Shown: positions 36,042-43,897 of the stretch, piece after piece
Numbering within the stretch: the first letter of the stretch is position 1
Layout of the letters: every line of letters begins with the position of its first letter
Origin: Cellulosimicrobium terreum
Lineage (GTDB): Bacteria > Actinomycetota > Actinomycetes > Actinomycetales > Cellulomonadaceae
Reading direction: 5' to 3'
DNA: 64,000 nucleotides
Assembly (NCBI GenBank): GCA_014803435.1
Contig: JACYFD010000001.1
Coordinates: 930,001 to 994,000 of the forward strand
Notes under the pieces: model-generated
What the model was told of the DNA's origin: nothing
Databases searched by the model: none
What the model saw: the letters and a program-made list of their open reading frames with translations, nothing else
Made by a program: the position numbers and the translations under genes

Positions 36042-36826
36042 CGACCCCGACCACCGCACGACCCGCAGCCGGCGAGCTCGACGGCGTACGCGCCGTCGTC
36101 ACCGGAGGCGCCTCCGGCATCGGCGCCGCGATCGTGACCGCCATGCTCGCGCGGGGCGCGCAGGTGACCTCGATCGACCGGACCGTCGACGGCGTGCCCG
36201 CGGGCGCGGGCGCCGAGGTGGCCGACGTGACCGACGACGTCGCGGTGCGCAGGGCGGTCGAGGGCGCGGCCACGACGATGGGCGGCATCGACGTCGTCGT
36301 GAACAACGCGGGCATCGGCGCCCAGGGGACCGTCGCGGACAACGACGACGCCGAGTGGCTGCGCATCCTCGACGTGAACGTGCTCGGGATCGTGCGCGTC
36401 ACGCGCGCCGCGCTGCCGCACCTGCGGGCCTCGGCGCACGCCGCCGTCGTCAACACCTGCTCCATCGCTGCCTGGACCGGGCTGCCCGCCCGCGCGCTCT
36501 ACTCCGCCTCGAAGGGAGCCGTCCAGGCGCTCACCCTCGCGATGGCGGCCGACCACGTGGCCGAGGGCATCCGCGTCAACTGCGTCAACCCCGGCACGGT
36601 CGACACCCCCTGGGTCGGGCGCCTGCTCGACGCCGCGCCCGACCCGGCCGCCGAGCGTGCGGCGCTCCAGGCGCGCCAGCCCACCGGCCGGCTCGTCAGT
36701 CCCGAGGCCGTCGCGCACGCCGTCTGCTACCTCGCGAGCCCGCTCGCGACGGCGACGACGGGCGAGGCGCTCGCCGTCGACGGCGGGATGCACAACCTCC
36801 GGGTCCGCCCGCAGCCGCAGGCCTGA
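36038..36826 (+). CDS. SDR-family 2-keto-3-deoxy-L-fuconate dehydrogenase (predicted)
   Basis: Classical short-chain dehydrogenase of 262 residues, predicted to oxidise 2-keto-3-deoxy-L-fuconate to the 2,4-diketo acid with NAD. Cofactor motif TGGASGIG (22-29), NNAG (89-92), active-site Ser142, Tyr155 and Lys159 in YSASKGAVQ, structural Asn114, and CVNPGTVDTPW after strand 6, which matches the pattern of fucose/rhamnose pathway SDRs. The C-terminus ends GEALAVDGGMHN. Its place between the lactonase and the aldo/keto reductase, in an operon with the diketo-acid hydrolase, supports this role. On sequence alone it is simply an SDR. Confidence 0.85.
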   Translation: MTTPTTARPAAGELDGVRAVVTGGASGIGAAIVTAMLARGAQVTSIDRTVDGVPAGAGAEVADVTDDVAVRRAVEGAATTMGGIDVVVNNAGIGAQGTVADNDDAEWLRILDVNVLGIVRVTRAALPHLRASAHAAVVNTCSIAAWTGLPARALYSASKGAVQALTLAMAADHVAEGIRVNCVNPGTVDTPWVGRLLDAAPDPAAERAALQARQPTGRLVSPEAVAHAVCYLASPLATATTGEALAVDGGMHNLRVRPQPQA

Positions 36827-36829
36827 CCC

Positions 36830-37801
36830 GTGGCCGTGCACCTGACGAGCCTCGGCTACGGGGCGGCCCAGGCCGGGAACCTCCACCGCCCGACGACGGA
36901 CGCCGAGACGCAGGCCGCGTTCGACGCCGCGTGGGACGGCGGCGTGCGCTACTTCGACACGGCGCCGCACTACGGGCTCGGGCTGTCCGAGCGCCGGCTC
37001 GGCGCGGCGCTGCGCGACCGGCCGCGCGACGAGTACGTCGTGTCCACGAAGGTCGGCCGGCTCCTCGTCCCGTCGCCCGAGACGGCGGACCAGAAGGACC
37101 CGGACATGTTCGACGTCCCGGCCGACGTGCGCCGCGTCTGGGACTTCTCGCGCGACGGCATCCTGCGCTCGCTCGAGTCCAGCCTCGAGCGGACCGGGCT
37201 GGACCGCGTCGACGTCGTCTACCTCCACGACCCCGACGACCACTGGGAGCAGGCGTCGCGCGAGGCGATCCCGGCCCTCGTCGAGCTGCGCGACCAGGGC
37301 GTCGTGCGCGCGATCGGGGCGGGCATGAACCAGTCGGCGATGCTCACGCGGTTCGTGCGCGAGACCGACGTCGACGTCGTCATGTGCGCCGGCCGGTTCA
37401 CGCTCCTCGAGCAGCCCGCGCTCGACGACCTGCTGCCCGCGGCGGCCGAGCGCGGTGTCGACGTCGTCGTCGCGGGCGTCTACAACTCCGGGCTGCTCGC
37501 GCGCGACGTCCCGCCCGACGACGCGACCTACGACTACGCGCAGGCGCCCCCGGCGCTGCTGGACCGCACGCGGCGCATCGCCGCCGTGTGCGCGGACCAC
37601 GGCGTCACCCTGCCCGAGGCCGCGCTCGCCTACGTCCGCACGCACCCGGCCGTCGCGAGCACCGTCGTCGGTCTGCGCACCCCCGACCAGGTCCGTGCCG
37701 CCCTCGCGCGCCACGAGGCGGACGTGCCGGCCGCGCTGTGGTCGGCCCTCGTCGACGCCGGCCTGCTCGACGCCGCGGCCGCCCCGGCCGCGAACGGCTG
37801 A
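36830..37801 (+). CDS. Aldo/keto reductase, likely L-fucose dehydrogenase (D-threo-aldose 1-dehydrogenase)
   Basis: Oxidises L-fucose at C1 to the lactone with NAD(P), the first oxidative step of the non-phosphorylating pathway. AKR TIM barrel of 323 residues with the full catalytic tetrad: Asp43 and Tyr48 (YFDTAPHYG), Lys74 (VSTKVGRLL) and His133 (VYLHDPD). The block around DQKDPDMFDVPADVRRVWDF and GVYNSGLLARD is typical of the D-threo-aldose dehydrogenase group, to which the Pseudomonas L-fucose dehydrogenase belongs. GTG start 3 bases after the SDR stop. Galactose or arabinose may be side substrates. Confidence 0.86.
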   Translation: MAVHLTSLGYGAAQAGNLHRPTTDAETQAAFDAAWDGGVRYFDTAPHYGLGLSERRLGAALRDRPRDEYVVSTKVGRLLVPSPETADQKDPDMFDVPADVRRVWDFSRDGILRSLESSLERTGLDRVDVVYLHDPDDHWEQASREAIPALVELRDQGVVRAIGAGMNQSAMLTRFVRETDVDVVMCAGRFTLLEQPALDDLLPAAAERGVDVVVAGVYNSGLLARDVPPDDATYDYAQAPPALLDRTRRIAAVCADHGVTLPEAALAYVRTHPAVASTVVGLRTPDQVRAALARHEADVPAALWSALVDAGLLDAAAAPAANG

Positions 37802-37865
37802 CCGGGCCACCCGGACGACCACCGCCCGTACCAGCGGCACCAGCAGAACCCGAGAAGAGGACACG

Positions 37866-38723
37866 ATGCACCTGCTCCGCCTTGGCCCCGTCGGCCAGGA
37901 GATCCCCGCCGTGCTGCACGACGGCACGACCTTCGACCTGCGCCCGCTGACCGCCGACGTCGACGGCCCGTTCCTGGCGGCCGACGGCGTCACGCGCACG
38001 CGTGCGGCGCTCGCCGCCGGGCAGCTCCCCGTGCTCGAGGGCGCCGACGAGCTGCGCCGCGGCGCGCCGGTGACGCGTCCGCCGGCAGTGATCTGCATCG
38101 GCCAGAACTACGCGGCGCACGCCGCCGAGTCGGGAGCCGAGCCGCCGTCGACCCCCATCGTGTTCCTCAAGCACCCGAACACGGTCGTCGGTCCCGACGA
38201 CACCGTCCCGATCCCGCCCGGGTCGACCCGGACCGACTGGGAGGTCGAGCTCGGCGTCGTGATCGGTCGGCGCGCGAGCAGGCTCGGGTCGACCGCCGAG
38301 GCGCTCGACCACGTCGCCGGCTACACGATCGTCGACGACGTGAGCGAGCGGGCCTGGCAGCTGGATGACTCGCTCGGGCAGTGGTCCAAGGGCAAGTGCG
38401 GACCAGGGTTCGCGCCGACCGGCCCGGCGCTCGTCCCCGCGGACGAGCTCGACCCGCAGCGCCTGCGGCTGCGCTCGTGGGTGAACGGCGAGGAGCGCCA
38501 GGACTCGTCGACGAGCGACATGATCTTCGACGTCGCGTACATCGTGCACCACCTGTCGCAGTACATGGCGCTCGAGCCGGGCGACCTCGTCTGCACGGGC
38601 ACGCCCCAGGGCGTGGCGCTCTCCGGACGCTTCCCGTACCTGGCGGACGGCGACGTCGTCGAGATCGAGATCGAGGGCATCGGCCACCAGCGGCACGTGT
38701 TCTCGGCCGCCGAGGAAGGCTGA
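37866..38723 (+). CDS. FAH-family hydrolase, likely 2,4-diketo-3-deoxy-L-fuconate hydrolase
   Basis: Fumarylacetoacetate-hydrolase-fold enzyme, 285 residues, predicted to split 2,4-diketo-3-deoxy-L-fuconate into pyruvate and L-lactate. Family blocks are CIGQNYAAHAAESGAEPPST, VFLKHPNTVVGPDD, DWEVELGVVIGRRA (metal ligands Glu), GYTIVDDVSERAWQ, FAPTGPALV, STSDMIFDVAYIVHHLSQYM, GDLVCTGTPQGVAL. The pattern is very close to ureidoglycolate-lyase/diketo-fuconate-hydrolase proteins. AAGAGG lies before the ATG. Its place in the operon with the SDR and FucU makes the fuconate role the best reading; a different acylpyruvate substrate is the main alternative. Confidence 0.87.
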   Translation: MHLLRLGPVGQEIPAVLHDGTTFDLRPLTADVDGPFLAADGVTRTRAALAAGQLPVLEGADELRRGAPVTRPPAVICIGQNYAAHAAESGAEPPSTPIVFLKHPNTVVGPDDTVPIPPGSTRTDWEVELGVVIGRRASRLGSTAEALDHVAGYTIVDDVSERAWQLDDSLGQWSKGKCGPGFAPTGPALVPADELDPQRLRLRSWVNGEERQDSSTSDMIFDVAYIVHHLSQYMALEPGDLVCTGTPQGVALSGRFPYLADGDVVEIEIEGIGHQRHVFSAAEEG

Positions 38724-38730
38724 GCGGGTC

Positions 38731-39198
38731 GTGCTGCGCTACGAGCTGCTGCACCCTGGGCTGATCGGGGCGCTCGCGGCCGCCGGGCACGGATCGAGGA
38801 TCCTGCTCGCGGACGGCAACTACCCCCACTCGACCGGCGCCCGCGCGGGTGCGGCGCGGGTGCACCTCAACCTGCGACCCGGCCTGCTGACCGTGGACCA
38901 GGTGCTCGAGGTGCTGCTCGACGCCGTCCCCGTCGAGTCCGCGACGGTCATGGTCCCCGGCGGGGTCGACGGTGACGTCGCCGCCGCGGGCGAGCCCGTG
39001 CCCGCGCACGCGGGGTACCGGACCGCGCTGACCGCGGTGGCGGGGGACGTCGGGTGGCACGAGCTGGACCGGTTCGCCTTCTACGACGCGGCCCGGGCCG
39101 ACGACGTCGCGCTGCTCGTGGCGACCGGCGACCAGCGGGTCTACGCGAACCTCCTGCTGACGATCGGCGTCCGTCAGGAAACCAGCCGCATCGTCTGA
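38731..39198 (+). CDS. fucU: RbsD/FucU-family sugar mutarotase (L-fucose mutarotase)
   Basis: Interconverts the anomers of L-fucose so that the dehydrogenase gets the right form. 155 residues, in the FucU/RbsD size range. The signature GHGSRILLADGNYP contains the conserved histidine, and the C-terminal YANLLLTIGV is the usual FucU ending. GTG start 7 bases after the hydrolase stop, so it is the last gene of the catabolic operon. A weak stem TCACCC/GGGTGA follows at 39204-39235. RbsD-type ribose activity is possible on sequence alone; the fucose context decides. Confidence 0.88.
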   Translation: MLRYELLHPGLIGALAAAGHGSRILLADGNYPHSTGARAGAARVHLNLRPGLLTVDQVLEVLLDAVPVESATVMVPGGVDGDVAAAGEPVPAHAGYRTALTAVAGDVGWHELDRFAFYDAARADDVALLVATGDQRVYANLLLTIGVRQETSRIV

Positions 39199-39288
39199 GA
39201 GCGTCACCCTGCGGGGGTCCGGGAGCGCGGGGTGAGCCCGGTCTGACCGGATCGACGCGACGTCGTCAGCGACTAACCCGTCCGGAGC

Positions 39289-39303
39289 AATCATCTGATG
39301 TAC
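39289..39303. promoter_or_regulatory. Putative fucose-regulon operator 2
   Basis: AATCATCTGATGTAC, core CATCTGATG identical to the site upstream of the fuconate dehydratase gene. It lies 85 bases (about eight helical turns) upstream of operator 3, centre to centre, in front of the importer operon. Confidence 0.65.
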
Positions 39304-39368
39304 TGAGAAGAGGAACCCCTCTAGGTCACGATTCTGTCGCGAGTTTCGCATCTCGCCCCCTGTTGTGC

Positions 39369-39398
39369 TTGAAATGCATCCGATGTCTGCGGTAGAAC
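39369..39398 (+). promoter_or_regulatory. Promoter of the fucose importer operon
   Basis: TTGAAA (39369-39374) and TAGAAC (39393-39398) are separated by 18 bases. Operator 3 lies entirely between them, the expected place for a repressor site. Confidence 0.65.
39374..39388. promoter_or_regulatory. Putative fucose-regulon operator 3
   Basis: ATGCATCCGATGTCT, core CATCCGATG, fits ATACATCnGATGTAT with two mismatches. It sits in the spacer between the -35 and -10 boxes of the importer promoter. Confidence 0.68.
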
Positions 39399-39432
39399 TG
39401 GTCAGTCACATCGTCAGGCAAAGGGGCTACAT

Positions 39433-41001
39433 GTGAGCACGGACGCGACAGGCGACCCGGGCGGCCTCCCGCCGTCGGGCGGAACGCTCCTGCGGGTCGA
39501 CGGGATCACGAAGTCGTTCCCCGGTGTCAAGGCGCTCGACGACGTCAGGCTGGACCTGCGCCACGGCGAGGTCCTCGCCCTCGTCGGCGAGAACGGTGCC
39601 GGCAAGTCGACGCTCATGAAGCTGCTGTCCGGCCTCTACCAGCCCGACGCAGGGACCATGGAGCTGGCAGGGGAGCCCCTGCAGGTGGCGAGCACGCGTG
39701 ACGCGAACGAGCGTGGCATCAGCATCATCCACCAGGAGTTCCACCTCATGCCCGACCTCTCGGTCGCGCAGAACATCTACGCGGGCCGGGAGCCACGCCG
39801 CCTCGGCTTCATCGACGACCGCGAGCTCGTGCGCCGCACCGACGCGCTGTTCCGACGCCTCGAGATCCCGCTCGACCCACGGCAGCAGGTGTCGCAGCTC
39901 AGCGTCGCCGGCCAGCAGATGGTCGAGATCGCCAAGGCGTTGTCGTTCGACGCGAAGGTCCTCATCATGGACGAGCCGACGGCCGCGCTGAACGACGCCG
40001 AGGTGCAGACGCTCTTCCGGCTCATCCGCGGGTTCGTCAGCCCGAGCACCGGTGTCATCTACATCTCCCACCGCATGGACGAGATCAAGGCGATCTCCGA
40101 CCGCATCACCGTCCTGCGCGACGGCCAGTACATCGACACCCTCGAGACCGAGGGCACCGCGGTGGGGGACGTCATCTCCCGCATGGTCGGCCGGGCGATC
40201 AAGACCGACGTGCGCCCCGCACCCGCGCGGGCGGACCGACCGGTCGTCCTGTCCGTCCGCGGTCTGAGCACCCGCAAGCTCCTCAAGGACGTCGCGTTCG
40301 ACCTGCACGAGGGCGAGATCCTCGGGTTCGCAGGACTCATGGGGGCCGGGCGGACCGAGGTGGCACGGGCCCTGGTCGGCGCCGACCGCAGCACCGGCGA
40401 GGTCGAGGTCCGCGGTCGTGCGGTGCGCGTGCGCAATCCCGCGGACGCGGTGCGGCACGGGATCGGCTACCTCTCCGAGGACCGCAAGCGCTACGGGCTC
40501 CTGCTCGACCAGGACGTCGCGGCGAACGTGGCGCTGCCCTCGCTGGGCCGCGAGTCGCGCGGCGGGTTCGTGCGCGACAGGTGGGGCCGGCGCGTCGCCG
40601 CCGAGATGGTGCAGCGGCTCGCGGTCAAGACGCCGTCGACCCGTCAGCGCGTCAAGAACCTCTCGGGCGGCAACCAGCAGAAGGTCGTGCTCGCCAAGTG
40701 GCTCGTCCGCGACTGCGACGTCCTCGTCGTCGACGAGCCGACGCGGGGGATCGACGTGGGGGCGAAGGAGGAGATCTACGAGCTCCTCGAGTCCCTCGCC
40801 GCACAGGGCAAGTCGATCATCATGATCTCCTCCGAGCTGCCCGAGGTCCTGCGACTGTCCGAACGCGTCGTCGTGATGTGCGAGGGCCGGGTCACCGGCA
40901 TCCTCGACAACGCCGACGCGACCCAGCACAACGTCATGGAGCTCGCGACGCAGTTCGGCGGCGCCGAGCACCTCCTCGCCACCACCGGAGACGCCCGATG
41001 A
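39433..41001 (+). CDS. Sugar ABC transporter ATPase (RbsA/MglA type), predicted L-fucose importer
   Basis: Double-ATPase protein of the CUT2 (ribose/galactose) family, 522 residues. The first cassette has Walker A GENGAGKST, signature-like LSVAGQQMVEIAKAL and Walker B VLIMDEPTAAL. The second cassette has the degenerate P-loop GLMGAGRTEVAR, signature LSGGNQQKVVLAKWL and VLVVDEPTRGIDVGAKEEIY, as always in RbsA relatives. GTG start with AAGGGG upstream. It heads an operon with the permease (ATGA overlap) and binding protein. Substrate is inferred from the fucose genes on both sides and the shared operator. Confidence 0.93.
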   Translation: MSTDATGDPGGLPPSGGTLLRVDGITKSFPGVKALDDVRLDLRHGEVLALVGENGAGKSTLMKLLSGLYQPDAGTMELAGEPLQVASTRDANERGISIIHQEFHLMPDLSVAQNIYAGREPRRLGFIDDRELVRRTDALFRRLEIPLDPRQQVSQLSVAGQQMVEIAKALSFDAKVLIMDEPTAALNDAEVQTLFRLIRGFVSPSTGVIYISHRMDEIKAISDRITVLRDGQYIDTLETEGTAVGDVISRMVGRAIKTDVRPAPARADRPVVLSVRGLSTRKLLKDVAFDLHEGEILGFAGLMGAGRTEVARALVGADRSTGEVEVRGRAVRVRNPADAVRHGIGYLSEDRKRYGLLLDQDVAANVALPSLGRESRGGFVRDRWGRRVAAEMVQRLAVKTPSTRQRVKNLSGGNQQKVVLAKWLVRDCDVLVVDEPTRGIDVGAKEEIYELLESLAAQGKSIIMISSELPEVLRLSERVVVMCEGRVTGILDNADATQHNVMELATQFGGAEHLLATTGDAR

Positions 41002-42005
41002 GCACCACGACCTCCACCGTCACCGACGCCCTGCCGGAGTCCGTGACGAACCCCCGAGGGCCCCGCTACCGGCAGCAGCTCCAGCAGATCCTCGCGTTCG
41101 CGGGGCTCGTCGTGATCTTCGCGTTCTTCTCGATCGCCAGCCCGTACTTCCTCGACTGGGCGAACGTGAAGGGGATCCTGCTCGCGAGCGCGGTCACGGG
41201 GATCATGGCGCTCGGCGCGACGTTCGTCATCGCCACCGGCGGGATCGACCTGAGCGTGGGCACGGGCATGACCCTCTGCTCGGTCATGACGGGCGTGTTC
41301 CTCACGAACCTGGGCCTGCCGCTCGTCGTCGGGGTCCTCGGGGGCATCGCGACCGGGGCGCTGCTCGGCCTCGTCAACGGGCTCAACGTGTCGTTCCTCG
41401 GCATCCCGCCGTTCATCGCCACGCTCGCGACCATGATGGTCGCGCAGGGCCTGTCGCTCGTCATCTCGGGCACCAAGCCGATCTACTTCTCGGACGTCGA
41501 CGGCTTCACGCAGATCGCGCTCGGCGAGCTGATCCCCGGGCTGCCCAACGCGGTCCTCATCTTCTTCGCCGCCGCGGTCGTCGCGGGCGTGCTGCTGAGC
41601 AAGGCCCTCATCGGCCGGTACGCGCTGTCGATCGGCTCCAACGAGGAGGCGACCGCGATCTCGGGCATCGACGTGCGTCGCTGGAAGGTCGCCGTCTACA
41701 CGGTCGCCGGCGTGTTCACCGGGCTCGCGGGCGTCGTCATGGCGTCCCGCCTCAACTCCGCCCAGCCCGGCCTCGGCCTCGGGTACGAGCTCGAGGCCAT
41801 CGCCGCCGTCGTCATCGGTGGCACGTCGCTGCGAGGTGGCAAGGCCACCGTGCTCGGGACCGTCATCGGCGCGCTCATCATGGCGACGCTCACCAACGGC
41901 CTGCGGATCATGTCGATCCCGCAGGAGTGGCAGAAGGTCGCGGTCGGCATCGTGATCCTCCTCGCCGTCTACACCGACATCCTGCGGCGCGGGAAGGACG
42001 CCTGA
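40998..42005 (+). CDS. Sugar ABC transporter permease (RbsC type)
   Basis: CUT2-family permease of 335 residues that presumably forms a homodimeric channel for L-fucose. About ten hydrophobic segments, beginning ILAFAGLVVIFAFFSIASPY. Diagnostic RbsC blocks: ATFVIATGGIDLSVG, GLVNGLNVSFLGIPPFIATL, IGSNEEATAISGIDVRRWKV and AVVIGGTSLRGGKATVLGTV. The C-terminus VGIVILLAVYTDILRR is also typical. The ATG overlaps the ATPase stop by ATGA. Confidence 0.93.
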   Translation: MSTTTSTVTDALPESVTNPRGPRYRQQLQQILAFAGLVVIFAFFSIASPYFLDWANVKGILLASAVTGIMALGATFVIATGGIDLSVGTGMTLCSVMTGVFLTNLGLPLVVGVLGGIATGALLGLVNGLNVSFLGIPPFIATLATMMVAQGLSLVISGTKPIYFSDVDGFTQIALGELIPGLPNAVLIFFAAAVVAGVLLSKALIGRYALSIGSNEEATAISGIDVRRWKVAVYTVAGVFTGLAGVVMASRLNSAQPGLGLGYELEAIAAVVIGGTSLRGGKATVLGTVIGALIMATLTNGLRIMSIPQEWQKVAVGIVILLAVYTDILRRGKDA

Positions 42006-42110
42006 CCGGCGCACCGCACCACACCACACCCGCACCTGCACCGTCACCGCACCCCGCACGTCCTCCTCGTCAGGCTGACGACGACGTCGAACCGAAGGAG
42101 ATAGTCCGAC

Positions 42111-43109
42111 ATGTTGACCACGAAGTCCGCACGGCTCAAGTACACCGGGGTCGCCACGGCCACGGCCCTCCTGGTCGCCCTCGGGGCGTGCAGCTCCGCC
42201 GACGAGGGCGGCTCCGGCGGCGGCGGGGGCGACGGCGACGAGCCGTACGTCGCGCTCGTCTCCAAGGGTTTCCAGCACCAGTTCTGGCAGGCCGTCAAGC
42301 AGGGCGCGGACGACGCCGCGGAGGAGCTCGGCGTCGAGGTGACCTTCGAGGGACCCGAGACCGAGACCGAGGTCGACAAGCAGCTGTCGATGCTGCAGAC
42401 GGCGCTCGACAAGAACCCGGACGCGATCGGGTTCGCCGCGCTCGACTCCGAGGCCTCGATCCCGCTCATGAGCGACGCGCAGTCGCGGGGCATCCCGGTC
42501 GTCGCTTTCGACTCCGGCGTGGAGTCGGACGTGCCGATCACCACGGTGTCCACGGACAACGAGGCCGCGGCGGCGGAGGCGGCCAAGCACATGGTCGAGC
42601 TCATCGGCGGCAGCGGCAAGATCGCCATCCTCGGTCACGACCAGACGTCGCAGACGGGTCAGCAGCGCGTGAGCGGGTTCGTCGACTACATCGAGACCAA
42701 CGCGCCCGACGTCGAGATCGTCGACACGCAGTACGCCGGCGGCGACCAGCTGAAGTCCGCCGACGCGGCGAAGTCCATCCTCCAGGCCCACCCCGACCTC
42801 AAGGGCATCTACGGCACGAACGAGGGCGCGGCGACGGGCGTCGTCAAGGCGGTGCAGGAGACCGGCGCGTCCGGAACGCTCACCGTCATCGGGTTCGACT
42901 CCGGCAAGGCGCAGATCGACGCGATCAAGGACGGCCTCATGGCCGGCGCGATCACGCAGAACCCTGTCGGGATCGGGTACGAGACGGTCAAGGCAGCCGT
43001 CGCCGCGATCGACGGCGAGGACGTCGAGCCCGTCATCGACTCGGGCTTCTTCTGGTACGACGCGGACAACATCGACGACGAGGAGATCGCGGCGGTCCTG
43101 TACGAGTGA
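42111..43109 (+). CDS. Sugar ABC transporter substrate-binding lipoprotein (RbsB type)
   Basis: Type I periplasmic-binding-protein fold, anchored through lipobox ALGAC (Cys27), followed by a Gly/Asp-rich linker. Core blocks: PYVALVSKGFQHQFWQAVKQ, LSMLQTALDKNPDAIGFAAL, IPVVAFDSGVESDVPITTVS, KIAILGHDQTSQTGQQRV, IYGTNEGAATGVVKAV and a closing VEPVIDSGFFWYDADN. Length 332. GAAGGAG lies before the ATG, 105 bases after the permease gene, enough for some processing but likely the same operon. A hairpin terminator follows. Predicted ligand is L-fucose by context. Confidence 0.91.
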   Translation: MLTTKSARLKYTGVATATALLVALGACSSADEGGSGGGGGDGDEPYVALVSKGFQHQFWQAVKQGADDAAEELGVEVTFEGPETETEVDKQLSMLQTALDKNPDAIGFAALDSEASIPLMSDAQSRGIPVVAFDSGVESDVPITTVSTDNEAAAAEAAKHMVELIGGSGKIAILGHDQTSQTGQQRVSGFVDYIETNAPDVEIVDTQYAGGDQLKSADAAKSILQAHPDLKGIYGTNEGAATGVVKAVQETGASGTLTVIGFDSGKAQIDAIKDGLMAGAITQNPVGIGYETVKAAVAAIDGEDVEPVIDSGFFWYDADNIDDEEIAAVLYE

Positions 43110-43123
43110 CCTGCGGTCCGACG

Positions 43124-43152
43124 GCCCCCGCGGTGCACTGCGCCGCGGGGGC
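43124..43152. terminator. Hairpin terminator between the importer operon and fucR
   Basis: GCCCCCGCGG (43124-43133) pairs perfectly with CCGCGGGGGC (43143-43152) around a 9-base loop. It lies between the convergent ends of the binding-protein gene and the minus-strand GntR-family gene, and may serve both. Confidence 0.75.
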
Positions 43153-43187
43153 TCCCGCGTCCCGGGCGTGGTGCGGGCCGTGGCGGG

Positions 43188-43883
43188 TCAGTCGTCGTCG
43201 GGGACGCGGGGGAGCGACTCCTCCACCCCGAGGAGGTGGTTCGCCATGCGGATGCGGGCCCGCTCGGCGTCACCCGCGACCAGCGCGCGCCAGATCGCCT
43301 CGTGCTCGCCGTGCGTACGCTCCTCCGCGCCCTCCTCGTGCAGGCCGCGCCACAGGCGCTCGCGCACGGTGCGGCTCGCGAGCGACTCGACGAGGGCCGC
43401 GATCACGGGGTTGCCGGTGTGCGCGGCGATGATGCGGTGGAACGTGATGTCGGACTCGATGAAGCGCTCGTGGTCCACGGGGACCTGGCCGAGGATGTCG
43501 TCGACCTCGTCCAGGACGGCACGCGCCTCCGCGAGGGCCTCGGGCGTGATGCGCGTCGCGGCGAGGCCCGCCGCCTCGGTCTCGAGGATGCGCCGGACCG
43601 AGTGGAAGGGCCGCGCGCTGCCGTCGCCGTGCAGGTCGACGACGAATCCCATGGGTGCGAGCAGCCGACCGGGGTCGAGGCTCGTCACGTACGTGCCGTC
43701 GCCCTGGCGGGTGTCGACGATCCCGAGGATGGACAGCGCGCGCACGCCCTCGCGGAGCGAGCCGCGGGAGACGCCGAGAGTCTCCGCGAGCTCCTTCTCG
43801 ACGGGCAGGCGGTCACCGGGACCGAGCTCGCCGTCGAGGATCATGCGCTTGATGCCGTCGACGACCTGATCCGTGCGGGACAT
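43188..43883 (-). CDS. GntR/FadR-family regulator, likely repressor of the fucose genes
   Basis: Transcription factor of the FadR subfamily, 231 residues. The winged helix-turn-helix spans about 1-70 (MILDGELGPGDRLPVEKELA, LGVSRGSLREGVRAL, TRQGDGTYV). The FCD effector domain carries the usual metal ligands Asp and His in ESDITFHRIIAAHTGN, His in THGEHEAIWRALVAG, and His in MANHLLGV. It lies 14 bases downstream of the fuconate dehydratase gene, in the same operon. The palindrome ATACATCnGATGTAT upstream of that operon and of the two other fucose operons is the natural candidate for its binding site. The ligand is probably a pathway intermediate such as fuconate. Confidence 0.88.
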   Translation of the reverse strand: MSRTDQVVDGIKRMILDGELGPGDRLPVEKELAETLGVSRGSLREGVRALSILGIVDTRQGDGTYVTSLDPGRLLAPMGFVVDLHGDGSARPFHSVRRILETEAAGLAATRITPEALAEARAVLDEVDDILGQVPVDHERFIESDITFHRIIAAHTGNPVIAALVESLASRTVRERLWRGLHEEGAEERTHGEHEAIWRALVAGDAERARIRMANHLLGVEESLPRVPDDD

Positions 43884-43897
43884 GCCTGCAGTATCCC

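Noticed and set aside
35873-38098. 741-aa minus-strand open frame opposite the fucose catabolic genes
   Set aside because: Antisense shadow with no domain; the plus-strand SDR, AKR and FAH genes have full catalytic motifs.
40776-42791. 671-aa minus-strand open frame opposite the importer genes
   Set aside because: His/Asp/Arg-rich shadow; no motif.
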